DNA of 32,371 bases from Promethearchaeota archaeon (GCA_014730165.1 WJIS01000185.1:1-32371); one strand, 5' to 3'. Positions 1 through 10,092 are shown, counted from the stretch's first letter. Program-made: numbers and translations. Notes: generated by a model not told the origin, from the letters alone.

Positions 1-134
1 TACATTTATTCTGGAATACTTCTTTTGAATTAATAACTATCAAATGAACTGGTTTTGATATTGATGTATTCTCGCATATATAATCTAAAAAAAGTTTAAG
101 AAAAAAAAGTAAAATAAAAACAATAAAATTTCAG

Positions 135-1994
135 TTAAATTTCTAGCTCTTCCAACTTTTTTTCAGTTGGACAGCCTGTTTCCCAGTCCCAGCCCGCTTC
201 ATTGTAGAACTTTTCCAAATTATCTCCGAGATCCAGATTTACATTCATAGCTCCTCCACTGCTTAGTACATTTGTCACAATTTTAGGTAATTTATCATCT
301 TCACGTGAAATTCCAAGCATACAATTTATCAATCTTTTTAATTGGTTCCCTCTTTCACCAGCTTTTAGAGCTTTTCTTTTGTTTCCTAATTCCTTAAATC
401 CAGTCGCAGCTTCCAATAATCTTGCAAGATGAGTTTGTTGAATGTGTGAAAAATTACAAATAACTGAAGAATCCCATAGATTTGTTAAATTCCAATAAAG
501 GACCAACCCTTTTTCTTTTCCATCAGGATTGAAACGATCGCCAGTCTTTACTCTAGGAATTATTGCGGTATCGCCTTCAATATTGAAGATATCTGGTTTT
601 TCATGGCTCGCACCTACATTGCAGATCATATACGCTAAAGCCTGGATCGCATATGCTCTGGGATCATGCATAGGGACTTCTAATCCCTTAACGTGTGCAG
701 CCAATTCTGGATCCACTTCTAGTTTTTCTGCCATATGTTTAACTCCTTCAGCAAGAAGATCTCCGATTCCTTCACGATTTTTGATCTGATTAAGTAATTT
801 TATCATAACATCGGAATTCCCGAATTTTAAATCTTTATAAGACATATCCTTCAATAAGGGAGAGATTTTGTCTTTTGCAAGACCCTCCTCTCCAAGATAA
901 AGGAGAAAAGCTATACTCACTCCTGCGGAGATCGTGTCCATTCCTTCCAAATTACATATATGATTACATTCTAAAATTGGTTCCCATTCTAAGACACCGC
1001 ATAATGGACCAAATGACGCGGTTGTTTCGTATTCGGGTCCGTCAATTTCAATTTCTTTCCCATCTTTTTCTAAGATAGTAGTTCTACCGCAAGCTACGGT
1101 ACATCCTGCGCAATTATAGTTTAACACAGGATAACGCTCTTTTAAAGCACGTCCGGTTAATTTTTCGGCTTTAAAATCTGTGGAAGTAAAGTATTTATGA
1201 GGAACATCACCTAAAACCATCCCCATATCCATATAGCATAAAGTACCATAATGATTGAAGAAATTCAAGCCAAAATTCTGGTCCATTGCCATTCTAATAG
1301 GTTTTACGGTTTTCTTTATTTTATCCACATCTGCGTATTCAATTTTATTCGAACCTCTAATAGCGAGTGCTTTTAAATTCTTGTCTCCCATTAATGCTCC
1401 AAGTCCACACCTTCCCGCAGCTCTTCCTTCATCATTTATGATGCAACTATATCTTATACGGTTTTCTCCCGCTTTTCCTATACATGCGATTCTTAATTTC
1501 TCATCATCTAATTTATCCCTAATATCTTTAATGGTTTTCCTTGTATTGGATCCCCAGATTTGCTGTGCATCTTCGATGTTAATTTCTCCATTTTTAATTA
1601 CGATTAATTTGGGAGTCTTTGCTTTACCTACAATAACTATAGCATCGAAACCACTTTTCCGTAAAGCTACGGGAAAAAATCCACCTGATGTTGATTCACC
1701 CCAAATACCAGTAAGTGGAGAAATCCCAGTCACGCAATATCTACTACTTGAAGGAACTATAGATGCTGTAAGAGGACCCGTAGAAAAGATTAAGGGATTC
1801 TGTGAATCATAGGGATCTTGTTTCAATCGTTCAAAATCATCCTCTGAAAGTAAATCAAACGTAAGTTTTGCCGATAAACTTGCACCACCAACATAACCTT
1901 TTGCTATTTCTTCCTCTAGATTTTTTATCTCAATTTCGTTATTCGACAAATCAATATATCCAATTTTTCCATTATATCCAAACATATTATTCAC
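135..1994 (-). CDS. aor: Tungsten-containing aldehyde:ferredoxin oxidoreductase (AOR family)
   Basis: 619 aa; N-terminal FGYNGKIGYIDLSNNEIEI, GENGxxxxxYSCIINDEGRAAGRCGLGALMGDKNLKALAIRG, and NCAGCTVACGR 4Fe-4S motif typical of AOR. GTG start directly abuts the TAG stop of the upstream gene. Confidence 0.95.
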   Translation of the reverse strand: MNNMFGYNGKIGYIDLSNNEIEIKNLEEEIAKGYVGGASLSAKLTFDLLSEDDFERLKQDPYDSQNPLIFSTGPLTASIVPSSSRYCVTGISPLTGIWGESTSGGFFPVALRKSGFDAIVIVGKAKTPKLIVIKNGEINIEDAQQIWGSNTRKTIKDIRDKLDDEKLRIACIGKAGENRIRYSCIINDEGRAAGRCGLGALMGDKNLKALAIRGSNKIEYADVDKIKKTVKPIRMAMDQNFGLNFFNHYGTLCYMDMGMVLGDVPHKYFTSTDFKAEKLTGRALKERYPVLNYNCAGCTVACGRTTILEKDGKEIEIDGPEYETTASFGPLCGVLEWEPILECNHICNLEGMDTISAGVSIAFLLYLGEEGLAKDKISPLLKDMSYKDLKFGNSDVMIKLLNQIKNREGIGDLLAEGVKHMAEKLEVDPELAAHVKGLEVPMHDPRAYAIQALAYMICNVGASHEKPDIFNIEGDTAIIPRVKTGDRFNPDGKEKGLVLYWNLTNLWDSSVICNFSHIQQTHLARLLEAATGFKELGNKRKALKAGERGNQLKRLINCMLGISREDDKLPKIVTNVLSSGGAMNVNLDLGDNLEKFYNEAGWDWETGCPTEKKLEELEI

Positions 1995-3356
1995 CTATTT
2001 TTTATATAAATCAATCAAATCTTCAATCTTATTGTCCCATGCTACTTTTATGACTCTTTTTACATTTTCCGGAGTAAAAGGGCGACTGGAATATAAACTT
2101 GTATTATCAATCCATGCTAATTCCGATAAATGATCTAATTTTGACTCAAATTCGGACTTTTCGATTTTTGGCATCTCAAGTTCCGAGATTGATTTTGGAG
2201 CACCTACCATATCCATAAACTTTCGAAGGTTTGATAATAAACTGTGCAATGCTTCTTCATTGCTCATATGAGCAAGTTCTGTTATTACCTCATGTCTTGG
2301 TTTTTCACTTAATTCTACTGCGAAAATTTCAGCAAGTTTTAAGAACCGGTCGGTTACTTTAGCTTGATATGCGATTGATGGTGCTAAAAATATCCCTACC
2401 GTTATCCCATGATGAATATGGAATACTGCTCCAAGAGAATGACCCATTGCATGTTCGATGCCGGCAGCACTAGTATTTATAAATCCTATTCCAGCTAAAT
2501 ATGAAGCCATCTGCATCTTCTCTCTTGCTTCCATATCATTCCCACGTTTGACAGCTCTTGGGAGATATTGTAAAATCATCTCAATCCCCGCGATATTCAT
2601 CGCATCAGTAAAGGGTGAACTGCCGATTAACACATAAGCACCTGCCGCATGAGCTAAGGCATCCATTCCTGTGCCCATTGTTAACCATTGAGGCATTGTT
2701 TTTACGAAATCTGAGTGTAATATTACATAATCGGGACAGAATTCATAAAGTGCCACAGCTACTTTCGAATGGGGTTCTCTTGTATCATCTAAGATCATCG
2801 CATTGAAAGATCCCTCTGCTCCTGTTCCACTAGTTGTAGGGATTGCTGCAAGAATATGAACTTTTTTCCGCAAACCGACATACGATGGTGGCATCATTTG
2901 ATTTACGTTAATTTCGGGTTTTTCATAATAAAGGAGAATCAGTTTCGACATATCAATTGCCGACCCTCCACCAATAGCTAAAAATACTTTTGGGTCAAAT
3001 TCTTTACATAGATCAATAGCTTTATTTATTTTACTTTTTGGAACTTCAGGTAATACCTCATCAAATATTCTACTATCAATATCCCGTTTTTCCTTTAGAA
3101 ATTTTGCGACGCGATCACCGAATTTTCTCAAATCTTTATCAACGATAATTAATACTCTTTTTTCGTCCTCGTTAAGGTAAGCTCCTAAATGCATAGTAAA
3201 ATCTGTGAGCGAATTAGTCCCCGTAAATACAGTCTTCGGAGTAGTTATCGGTAAATGATACCCCTTCATGGCATTTGACGCAGACTTTACATAGAGATTT
3301 CTAAGATTAGGATCTTCATACCATACTTTTTCTCGTTTTGACATATTAAGACTCAC
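1995..3356 (-). CDS. Iron-containing alcohol dehydrogenase (group III Fe-ADH)
   Basis: GGGSAIDMSK NAD-binding motif, PTTSGTGAE, GIEHAMGHSLGAVFHIHHGITVG metal-binding His motif. True start may be ATG at about 3344 (MSKREK). Confidence 0.93.
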   Translation of the reverse strand: MSLNMSKREKVWYEDPNLRNLYVKSASNAMKGYHLPITTPKTVFTGTNSLTDFTMHLGAYLNEDEKRVLIIVDKDLRKFGDRVAKFLKEKRDIDSRIFDEVLPEVPKSKINKAIDLCKEFDPKVFLAIGGGSAIDMSKLILLYYEKPEINVNQMMPPSYVGLRKKVHILAAIPTTSGTGAEGSFNAMILDDTREPHSKVAVALYEFCPDYVILHSDFVKTMPQWLTMGTGMDALAHAAGAYVLIGSSPFTDAMNIAGIEMILQYLPRAVKRGNDMEAREKMQMASYLAGIGFINTSAAGIEHAMGHSLGAVFHIHHGITVGIFLAPSIAYQAKVTDRFLKLAEIFAVELSEKPRHEVITELAHMSNEEALHSLLSNLRKFMDMVGAPKSISELEMPKIEKSEFESKLDHLSELAWIDNTSLYSSRPFTPENVKRVIKVAWDNKIEDLIDLYKK

Positions 3357-3482
3357 TTGTGATTAATTACATTTTGCTAAGTAAATAGTTATTTTTTTAA
3401 ATATTTAAATGTCAAACATTTGATATCCCTTTTAAATAATCAAAGGTTATTTGAATATCTAAATATAGTAAGAAAGGAATTT

Positions 3483-4310
3483 ATGAGTATAATGATTGTA
3501 GAGCCATTCTTTCCATTAGTTATAAATATCATTAAACATAAGTTTAATATTATGGTTGTATTTGAATGGTATGAAATTACCTTATTTCTCTTTTTAGTGA
3601 TCTATCTAATAGTTACTCTCACACTGGCAATGCTTTTTTTGAAAAAGTATCTTGAAGTCAAGAAAATTGAATTCCTCTATATAGGATTGTTAGTTTTTAT
3701 ATTTTCTTTAGCAAACACAATACAATGGATAAGTTCATTTTTCTTGGTTGCATTTACAGGTCAACCTTTAAATCCTACTTTAATGTATTCAATACAAGGA
3801 TTTTCCGTATTATCATTAATCTTTGGATTTCTATTTTTTCACAAATTAATCTTAATATCCAAGTTTAAAAAGAACATAGCAACAACCTTGTTAATCATGA
3901 TTGTACTTTTTATTTCTGTAATTTACTATATAGCACTTTTTATTGATTATTCATTAATTGGAACATTGGATGCAAAGGGGTGGACTGCACTTACATGGAC
4001 ATCATTATCGAATATCTTGTTTACAATTGCGAATATATTGTTCTTTGTTACATTCTTGCTTTTTATATTACAAGCTTTGAGAACACCAGAAAAGAGAATT
4101 AAGCTGAAGGGAAAATTACTCCTAATTGCGAGCATGTTATTAGCAATTTCAGTTTCTTCAGCATTTGCTCTCGATTTCTTTCATGGGGCTGTTTATTGGT
4201 TGATGACATTTCTCTTAATTCATACACCAAGAATCGTTGGATTTATATTCTTTTATATTGGATTTACTTTGCCAAGTTCAATTGAAAGGATATTTCTAAA
4301 AGAGAATTAA
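3483..4310 (+). CDS. Multi-pass integral membrane protein, lineage-specific family
   Basis: About 7 hydrophobic helices. Shares the ISLIGxL...WxSLSxI...GKLLLIA segment with the ORF at 16704-17432. The track start (3420, TTG) is probably too early; ATG at 3483 or 3552 is more plausible. Confidence 0.7.
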   Translation: MSIMIVEPFFPLVINIIKHKFNIMVVFEWYEITLFLFLVIYLIVTLTLAMLFLKKYLEVKKIEFLYIGLLVFIFSLANTIQWISSFFLVAFTGQPLNPTLMYSIQGFSVLSLIFGFLFFHKLILISKFKKNIATTLLIMIVLFISVIYYIALFIDYSLIGTLDAKGWTALTWTSLSNILFTIANILFFVTFLLFILQALRTPEKRIKLKGKLLLIASMLLAISVSSAFALDFFHGAVYWLMTFLLIHTPRIVGFIFFYIGFTLPSSIERIFLKEN

Positions 4311-4405
4311 AAATTTCCTCTTTCTTTATTACCTATCAAGTTTTTCAAATCAACTATAATTGTGATCGAAGATCCTAATGTAGATATGAATTCAAATTTA
4401 AATTC

Positions 4406-4424
4406 ATTAAAAAAAGTATAACAT
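4406..4424 (+). promoter_or_regulatory. Putative archaeal BRE/TATA element
   Basis: aaaaaaagtataacattta about 25-30 nt upstream of the ATG at 4442. Confidence 0.4.
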
Positions 4425-4441
4425 TTATTTAAAATTTAAAT

Positions 4442-5050
4442 ATGTGTATAACATATATAGTTCTATACAATTTAAAGAAAATGAAACACAGAAAAGATCA
4501 TTTTATCGGAACTCGAATCAGCAGGAGTTTGTTTAAACCCTTAAATGAAGTGATTAAAAAGAAAAATTTAACCATAAGCAAATTACTTCGCAATGGAATC
4601 TTTCGGTATCTTATGTTTTTTCAACGAGAAGAAATGCAAAATAATCCTATGTTGATTATATCCAAAAATGAATTTGCATTTCTCCTTGGAAAAGTAAAAG
4701 AAGATGATTTGAAAGAATTAGCAGAATTAATGTTTGCAAATGGTGTGATAACACATAAATACCAGGTTGAGTTACTGTTTAAATCATCACAAGAAATTGG
4801 GATAACTGCGCGTGCTCAAATGGCATTATTGTCTAGAATCGTATTTTCAGGTGAAGGACAAAGATGGTTCAGAGAATTTTATTATAATTTTCAAAGAAGC
4901 AGAGTGACTATTGCCGGGAAACACTCTTTGAATCGAAATTTTTCAATTTTCTTTAAATATTATATTATTAAGTACTTAGAAAAATTTGGTTATAATCTAA
5001 TAGAAGAGAACCTTGAAGAAGAAAAGGTAAGGTTAGTACTTGATAATTAA
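4442..5050 (+). CDS. Hypothetical protein with possible N-terminal ribbon-helix-helix-like segment
   Basis: 202 aa; KHRKDHFIGTRISRSLFKPLNEVIKKKNLTISKLLRNGIFRYL resembles an RHH/CopG-like beta-alpha-alpha unit. Start may instead be ATG at 4481. Confidence 0.55.
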   Translation: MCITYIVLYNLKKMKHRKDHFIGTRISRSLFKPLNEVIKKKNLTISKLLRNGIFRYLMFFQREEMQNNPMLIISKNEFAFLLGKVKEDDLKELAELMFANGVITHKYQVELLFKSSQEIGITARAQMALLSRIVFSGEGQRWFREFYYNFQRSRVTIAGKHSLNRNFSIFFKYYIIKYLEKFGYNLIEENLEEEKVRLVLDN

Positions 5051-5097
5051 TAGAAAAATCTTAATTAATACAAATTTATCAAATAGGTGAGAAAAAT

Positions 5098-6405
5098 ATT
5101 TCAAAAAACCAAAAAATAACCATAATAGGTGCTGGATCTCTTACATTTGGAATGGGAACGGTGGGAACAATAATCTCCAGTGAAATATTAGAAGGATCCA
5201 CAATAACTCTTCATGATATAAATGAAAAAAATCTTGAATTGGTACGCCAAGCTTGCGAGTCAGCAATTAATAAAAAGAAATCAAATTTTACTTTAGAAGC
5301 AACGACAAACCGTACCAATGCGATAAAAGATGCGAATTTTATTATCAACTCTATTGAAGTTGCACCTAGATTTGACTTATTGGATCAAGATTATAAAATT
5401 CCTTTAAATCAAGGATGTATGCAATTATCGGGAGAAAATGGAGGACCAGGAGCATTATTTCATTCATTAAGAGTGATACCTCCAATTCTTGATATTTGTG
5501 AGGATATAATGAAAATATGTCCAAATGCATTATTTATCAATTATTCTAATCCAATGACAAGAGTTTGTTCAGCTATTAATAGAAAATTTCCTTCTCTTAA
5601 ATTTGTAGGGCTTTGTCATGAGTTCTATCACTTTTTACCTTCTCTTTCCAGGATTCTTGATATTCCTATAAATCAATTAGATGTAGAAGGCTATGGATTG
5701 AATCATTTCGGTGTGATAACGAAGTGCAGAGATAAAACTAATAATGAAGATCTCTATCCGATAATTCGTGAAAAAGGACCAGAATTTTTTTATAATGTCA
5801 ATCTTTATGATGGGTTTAAGTTTATAGGATTCTTCTTAGAAAAATATGGATATCTTCCTTATACAACTGACAGCCATTACGGAGAGTATATTCCTTGGGC
5901 TTGGGATAAGGCAGACGTGCCGGCAATCCGTCAATTTTGGAAAGGTTATGAGGGAATGATGGGACAACAGTACCTTAAGTTGAAGAAGCTTATTCAAAAA
6001 GGAAAAGGTGCAAGATTGGTAAAACCTGAAAATGAGCCCGCAATCCCTATTATCGAAGGTATTTTAACAGATTCAAATTATGTTGAACCATCAGTTAATA
6101 TCCCAAATGATAATATAATTACAAACATACCGGAAAATATTGTTGTAGAATGCCCAGCATTAATAAATAGGGAAGGATTAAATGGGATTCCATTTGGAGA
6201 TTATCCTTTAGAGCTTATTGGTTACATAAGAGCTCAAGTTTCTGTTATAGACTTAGTTTTAGAAAGCATATTTCAAGAATCTAAAGATTTAGCATTAAAA
6301 GCGATCCTCATAGATCCGCTTGTATCATCATATAATCAAGCAGAAAGGATTTTAAATCAACTCCTCCGTTTACAAGAGAAGTATATACAAATAAAACTGG
6401 AGTAA
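5098..6405 (+). CDS. Glycoside hydrolase family 4 (NAD/Mn-dependent alpha-glycosidase family)
   Basis: GENGGPGALFHSLR, INYSNPM, VGLCHEF, GLNHFG and HYGEYIPW motifs. The in-frame upstream reading SKNQKITIIGAGSLTFG supplies the Rossmann motif, so the start is extended to ATT 5098 behind AGGTGAG (track start: 5152). Confidence 0.88.
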   Translation: MSKNQKITIIGAGSLTFGMGTVGTIISSEILEGSTITLHDINEKNLELVRQACESAINKKKSNFTLEATTNRTNAIKDANFIINSIEVAPRFDLLDQDYKIPLNQGCMQLSGENGGPGALFHSLRVIPPILDICEDIMKICPNALFINYSNPMTRVCSAINRKFPSLKFVGLCHEFYHFLPSLSRILDIPINQLDVEGYGLNHFGVITKCRDKTNNEDLYPIIREKGPEFFYNVNLYDGFKFIGFFLEKYGYLPYTTDSHYGEYIPWAWDKADVPAIRQFWKGYEGMMGQQYLKLKKLIQKGKGARLVKPENEPAIPIIEGILTDSNYVEPSVNIPNDNIITNIPENIVVECPALINREGLNGIPFGDYPLELIGYIRAQVSVIDLVLESIFQESKDLALKAILIDPLVSSYNQAERILNQLLRLQEKYIQIKLE

Positions 6406-6489
6406 ATTACAAATAAAAAAATATACAAAATATCTTCATATTTTTTCTAAATTTACTATTTTAGTAGGTAAAAATTATAATTAACTATT

Positions 6490-7206
6490 CTAATCTTTAT
6501 CAAAGACCTTAAAGAAACGAATAAATTTCGTTGTTTCTGGATCAAATTGCAAGATTTCTTCTAATGGTATTAACGAGTTTACCATGAAATATGGTCTTGC
6601 TGGATTTTTATCATTATTTTCTCTTGCATCAAGCACATTTTTCATATCCTCTCTAAATTTTACCCATAAATCTTCATATTTTTTCTTACTATTCTCATCT
6701 AAAAAGAGAAGATCACACTTTGGTAGATTCTCCATATAATTCTTCTTAAATACGTCAAAATTAGTAATCTTGAATTTGAGAAAATCCTCGATTAATCCCT
6801 CGTAATATAAACTAGATAATTGGAATACATTTCTTAGGATCTCGAATAACCACTTATCCCTTATAACCAAAAAAGTCAGAACTTCTTTTTGCTCTTTTGC
6901 AGATAGTAATTTAATATCTTCCATATCCAAGGAAATCAGATTTTTAAAATCAGGTATGATTTCGTAAGCTTTTGCATCAATAGAACCCCTTGCATCCATA
7001 CGAGAAGTTTTGATAATACCCAAATCCTCAAACTTCTTCATATGGTGCGTTATTGTGGCTTTAGATCGCCCAATTTTCTCTTTCAATTGAGCAAGGCTTT
7101 GTTTACCGTAAACTAAGAGAATCAACATAATTCTCAGACAACTTACAGTATTTAAAAGCTTCATTACTTCGACTTTCAATCTCAACTTTTTTGCTACGTC
7201 ATTCAT
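6490..7206 (-). CDS. ArsR-like winged-helix transcriptional regulator
   Basis: LAQLKEKIGRSKATITHHMKKFEDLGIIKTSR: classic wHTH with a basic wing. Confidence 0.8.
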   Translation of the reverse strand: MNDVAKKLRLKVEVMKLLNTVSCLRIMLILLVYGKQSLAQLKEKIGRSKATITHHMKKFEDLGIIKTSRMDARGSIDAKAYEIIPDFKNLISLDMEDIKLLSAKEQKEVLTFLVIRDKWLFEILRNVFQLSSLYYEGLIEDFLKFKITNFDVFKKNYMENLPKCDLLFLDENSKKKYEDLWVKFREDMKNVLDARENNDKNPARPYFMVNSLIPLEEILQFDPETTKFIRFFKVFDKD

Positions 7207-7418
7207 GTTTGATCCGGGTTAAAAATTAAATCCTAATTATAGAACTAGAAAAATGATTTATTAAACATTCGTTTATTTAAATAATCAATCTTACATAAAT
7301 CAATCCAATCCAATACTAAAAACCATATAGAATTCAAAAAAATTTGGAATTTGATTTTATGAATTTTTCTTCTAAGAACATATGAATTTTATTTATTTCA
7401 AGGCCTTAAAGGATTAGC

Positions 7419-9011
7419 TTATTGTGAATTATTTGGTAGAACAACGGAAAAAGTACTTCCTTTCCCATATTTACTCTTTACAAATATAGCACCCCCATGA
7501 GATTGAACCAATTCTTTTGAAATGGACAGTCCTAAACCGCTTCCTTCTTGCTTTTTTGCAGTTTTTGATCGATAGAATTTATGAAAGATTTTCGATAACT
7601 CATCTTCTTTTATACCCATACCTTGGTCAATTATCTCTACAATTACTCCGTTAAGTTCACTTGTTTTTATTTTCTTGGTTGATTCTCTTATATTTATATA
7701 GATAGCCGAATTTTCATTTGAATATTTAATCGCATTATCGACTAATATTCTAAATACTTGTTCTATCCTTTTCAAATCAGCAAAAATCTCATAGTTTTCG
7801 TCATTACTCCAGTGAATATTAATTTTTTTTGATTTCCATTTAGGATTTAATTGATTTATAACATTATCAATAATATCTGTGAGGTTTACCTTTTCAAATT
7901 CCAATTCAATTTTGCCGAGATTAGCTTTGGTATATAGGAGTAAATCATCGATTAAATCTTTTAAAACATTGGTGTTTACCGCCACTATATTCCATAGATC
8001 TTCTTTCTGTTTTTCCGTTAATTGATCTTTATACATATTATAGGATTCGACGGATAAATTGATACTTGAGAGGGGATTTTTTAATTCATGCGAAACTATA
8101 GATGTAAACTGAGTTCTTAGCCTTTCAAATTTCACGAATTCCGATATATCCCTAATTTCGATGATTAAGGCATAGGGTTCAATCTTATGATCAAGATTTA
8201 TAAACTTAGGATGGATTTCTAACCATAATTCTTCCTTAATAGGTTCGACCACGATTTTCTGTTCAGTTTGTGTTTTCAATATATTCTGAATTGTTGAAAA
8301 TAGAATATTTTCATCACCTAATGAGTTGAAATTAACTGAGGGGATTAAGTTTAAACCTGTTAAATCATTGAATAAAGATTTAGCTTTACTATTGATTAAA
8401 AACACATTTCCATCTAACTCAATCACCAAAATTCCATCGGGGATAGATTCAACGAATGATTCTAACTGTTTTTTCGCTTTTCTCTGTTGAACCATTGATT
8501 TTTTTAAAGCTACATTTTTTTTAGATAAATCCCTCTGTAGATTTACTAACTCATTATTTAAACAAGTTAAATCTTCATACCAATCAGTTTCATCATTGGT
8601 TTGTTTACTTGTTATGAAACTGTTATCATTATAATATTTTCTCAATTCACTTATCTGTTCACTCAGTATCCCAATTAAATCTTTGAAAAACTCTTGATAA
8701 GTTAAATCAGATGAGAGAGTTCCCACAAAAATAATTTGTTCATCAATTAAACTACCTGCTAAATTGAGGGGAATTTTTTTATCATATGAATTAAAGAATT
8801 CTATTTCAAGGTTGAATTCAGCTCCATTCTCTTGAATTTTTAGGAGAAAATCTAGAAATTTTAAGAACCCATCAGAAGTAAAGACTTCCCGCATTGAAGA
8901 AATAGTTGAAGGATTACCAAAAACGTTGAAGTAATCATAAATTACCTCAGTAAGATTTCCGTCCAAATCAGAAATAAAAGAGATGCCTTTGGTTTTTTCT
9001 TTCGGATTCAT
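7419..9011 (-). CDS. PAS-domain sensor histidine kinase
   Basis: H-box FTSIVSHELKNPLSSINLS; N-box VDNAIKYS; G-boxes DQGMGIKEDEL and GSGLGLSISKELVQSHGG; PAS-like ESIPDGILVIELDGNVFLIN. Confidence 0.93.
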   Translation of the reverse strand: MNPKEKTKGISFISDLDGNLTEVIYDYFNVFGNPSTISSMREVFTSDGFLKFLDFLLKIQENGAEFNLEIEFFNSYDKKIPLNLAGSLIDEQIIFVGTLSSDLTYQEFFKDLIGILSEQISELRKYYNDNSFITSKQTNDETDWYEDLTCLNNELVNLQRDLSKKNVALKKSMVQQRKAKKQLESFVESIPDGILVIELDGNVFLINSKAKSLFNDLTGLNLIPSVNFNSLGDENILFSTIQNILKTQTEQKIVVEPIKEELWLEIHPKFINLDHKIEPYALIIEIRDISEFVKFERLRTQFTSIVSHELKNPLSSINLSVESYNMYKDQLTEKQKEDLWNIVAVNTNVLKDLIDDLLLYTKANLGKIELEFEKVNLTDIIDNVINQLNPKWKSKKINIHWSNDENYEIFADLKRIEQVFRILVDNAIKYSNENSAIYINIRESTKKIKTSELNGVIVEIIDQGMGIKEDELSKIFHKFYRSKTAKKQEGSGLGLSISKELVQSHGGAIFVKSKYGKGSTFSVVLPNNSQ

Positions 9012-9021
9012 ATAGATTAAC

Positions 9022-10092
9022 TCATCTTAATAATTTACTTGCAGTCTTTATTGCGGATTGAGCATCTGTGGCAAAAGCATCTGCTCCTATTATTTCCCAT
9101 AGGTTTGGAACTATGTTAAAAGGGTAGCCTCCAACCATAATTTTTACGTTTTTCGCTTCGGTTTTTCTAATTTGAATAATCATTTCTTCCACTGTCGACA
9201 CATGGATCATAATTGTTGCCGAAACCGCGAGAAGATCCGCATTATTATTAATAATTGATGAAATAATACTATCTATGGGAGTATTCGCACCTAAGTAATA
9301 CGTATCCCAACCTTCCATCTCAAAAAAATCAGCAATCATTCTTATACCTAATTCATGTAGCTCCCCTCCTATACATGTAGCTATCAGTGTATTTCCTATT
9401 TTTTCCGATGAGAAGATCTTATCATATAATCTTGAAATTATAAGTTGTGTGACTGCCGTAGAATAATGCTCTTGTGCTACATTTATTTGATTGGTTTCCC
9501 ATAATCGTCCTATTTCCTGTTGTACCGGTTGAAAAATATCAATATAAATATCTTTAATATCAATATCTTGAGAGATTAAATTTCTAATGAGTGTATCAGC
9601 TTCACGTTTTTTCCCATTTAATACATAATCTAGATATTTTAAAGCAACTTCTTTATGATCGTTTGTATCATTTATATAGCTAAAATCCCTTCGCTTCTCA
9701 TCCTTGATAATCGATATAGCATTATCTAAATAAAGATTTACAATTTTTTTTTCAGTTGGAAATTTTTCTTCTAATATCTCTTTCATTGATTCGAATGTTA
9801 TAACCAGGCTTTTTCTTGAAAGGTTTCGAGAGAGTAAAAGGGATTTTGTCCATCTAATATATTCATTAAATAAAGCTTCCTGGGTATAATGAATTGAATG
9901 TGATAAATAATTCAAATGGTATTGAATATCTTCATATGATCTCCTTTTATCTGTATTGGAATACTGAGAATTCAAATGAGGTAATTTATCAAAAATTCTC
10001 TTGTATATTTTTTTTGATAATTTTTCAATATCTTGACTAATATTTCTTACGATTGAACTATAGACCTTGCGATCAGTAACCTTAGACGACAT
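9022..10092 (-). CDS. Cobalamin (B12)-binding sensor protein, CarH/LitR-like photosensory module
   Basis: Helical domain with WETNQINVAQEH (W-x9-EH) followed by IATCIGGELHELGIRMIADFFEMEGWDTYYLGANTP (ExHxxG B12-binding Rossmann domain). Separated by 10 nt from the downstream histidine kinase gene. Confidence 0.88.
   Translation of the reverse strand: MSSKVTDRKVYSSIVRNISQDIEKLSKKIYKRIFDKLPHLNSQYSNTDKRRSYEDIQYHLNYLSHSIHYTQEALFNEYIRWTKSLLLSRNLSRKSLVITFESMKEILEEKFPTEKKIVNLYLDNAISIIKDEKRRDFSYINDTNDHKEVALKYLDYVLNGKKREADTLIRNLISQDIDIKDIYIDIFQPVQQEIGRLWETNQINVAQEHYSTAVTQLIISRLYDKIFSSEKIGNTLIATCIGGELHELGIRMIADFFEMEGWDTYYLGANTPIDSIISSIINNNADLLAVSATIMIHVSTVEEMIIQIRKTEAKNVKIMVGGYPFNIVPNLWEIIGADAFATDAQSAIKTASKLLR

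Noticed and set aside
529-2053. Plus-strand ORFs 529-789, 875-1078, 1255-1812 and 1868-2053
   Set aside because: Antisense to well-supported AOR (and the ADH end); sequences are low in recognisable motifs and look like shadow ORFs.
2615-2806. Plus-strand 63-aa ORF
   Set aside because: Lies inside the Fe-ADH gene on the opposite strand; no protein-like motif.
3947-4135. Minus-strand 62-aa ORF
   Set aside because: Antisense to the membrane-protein gene.
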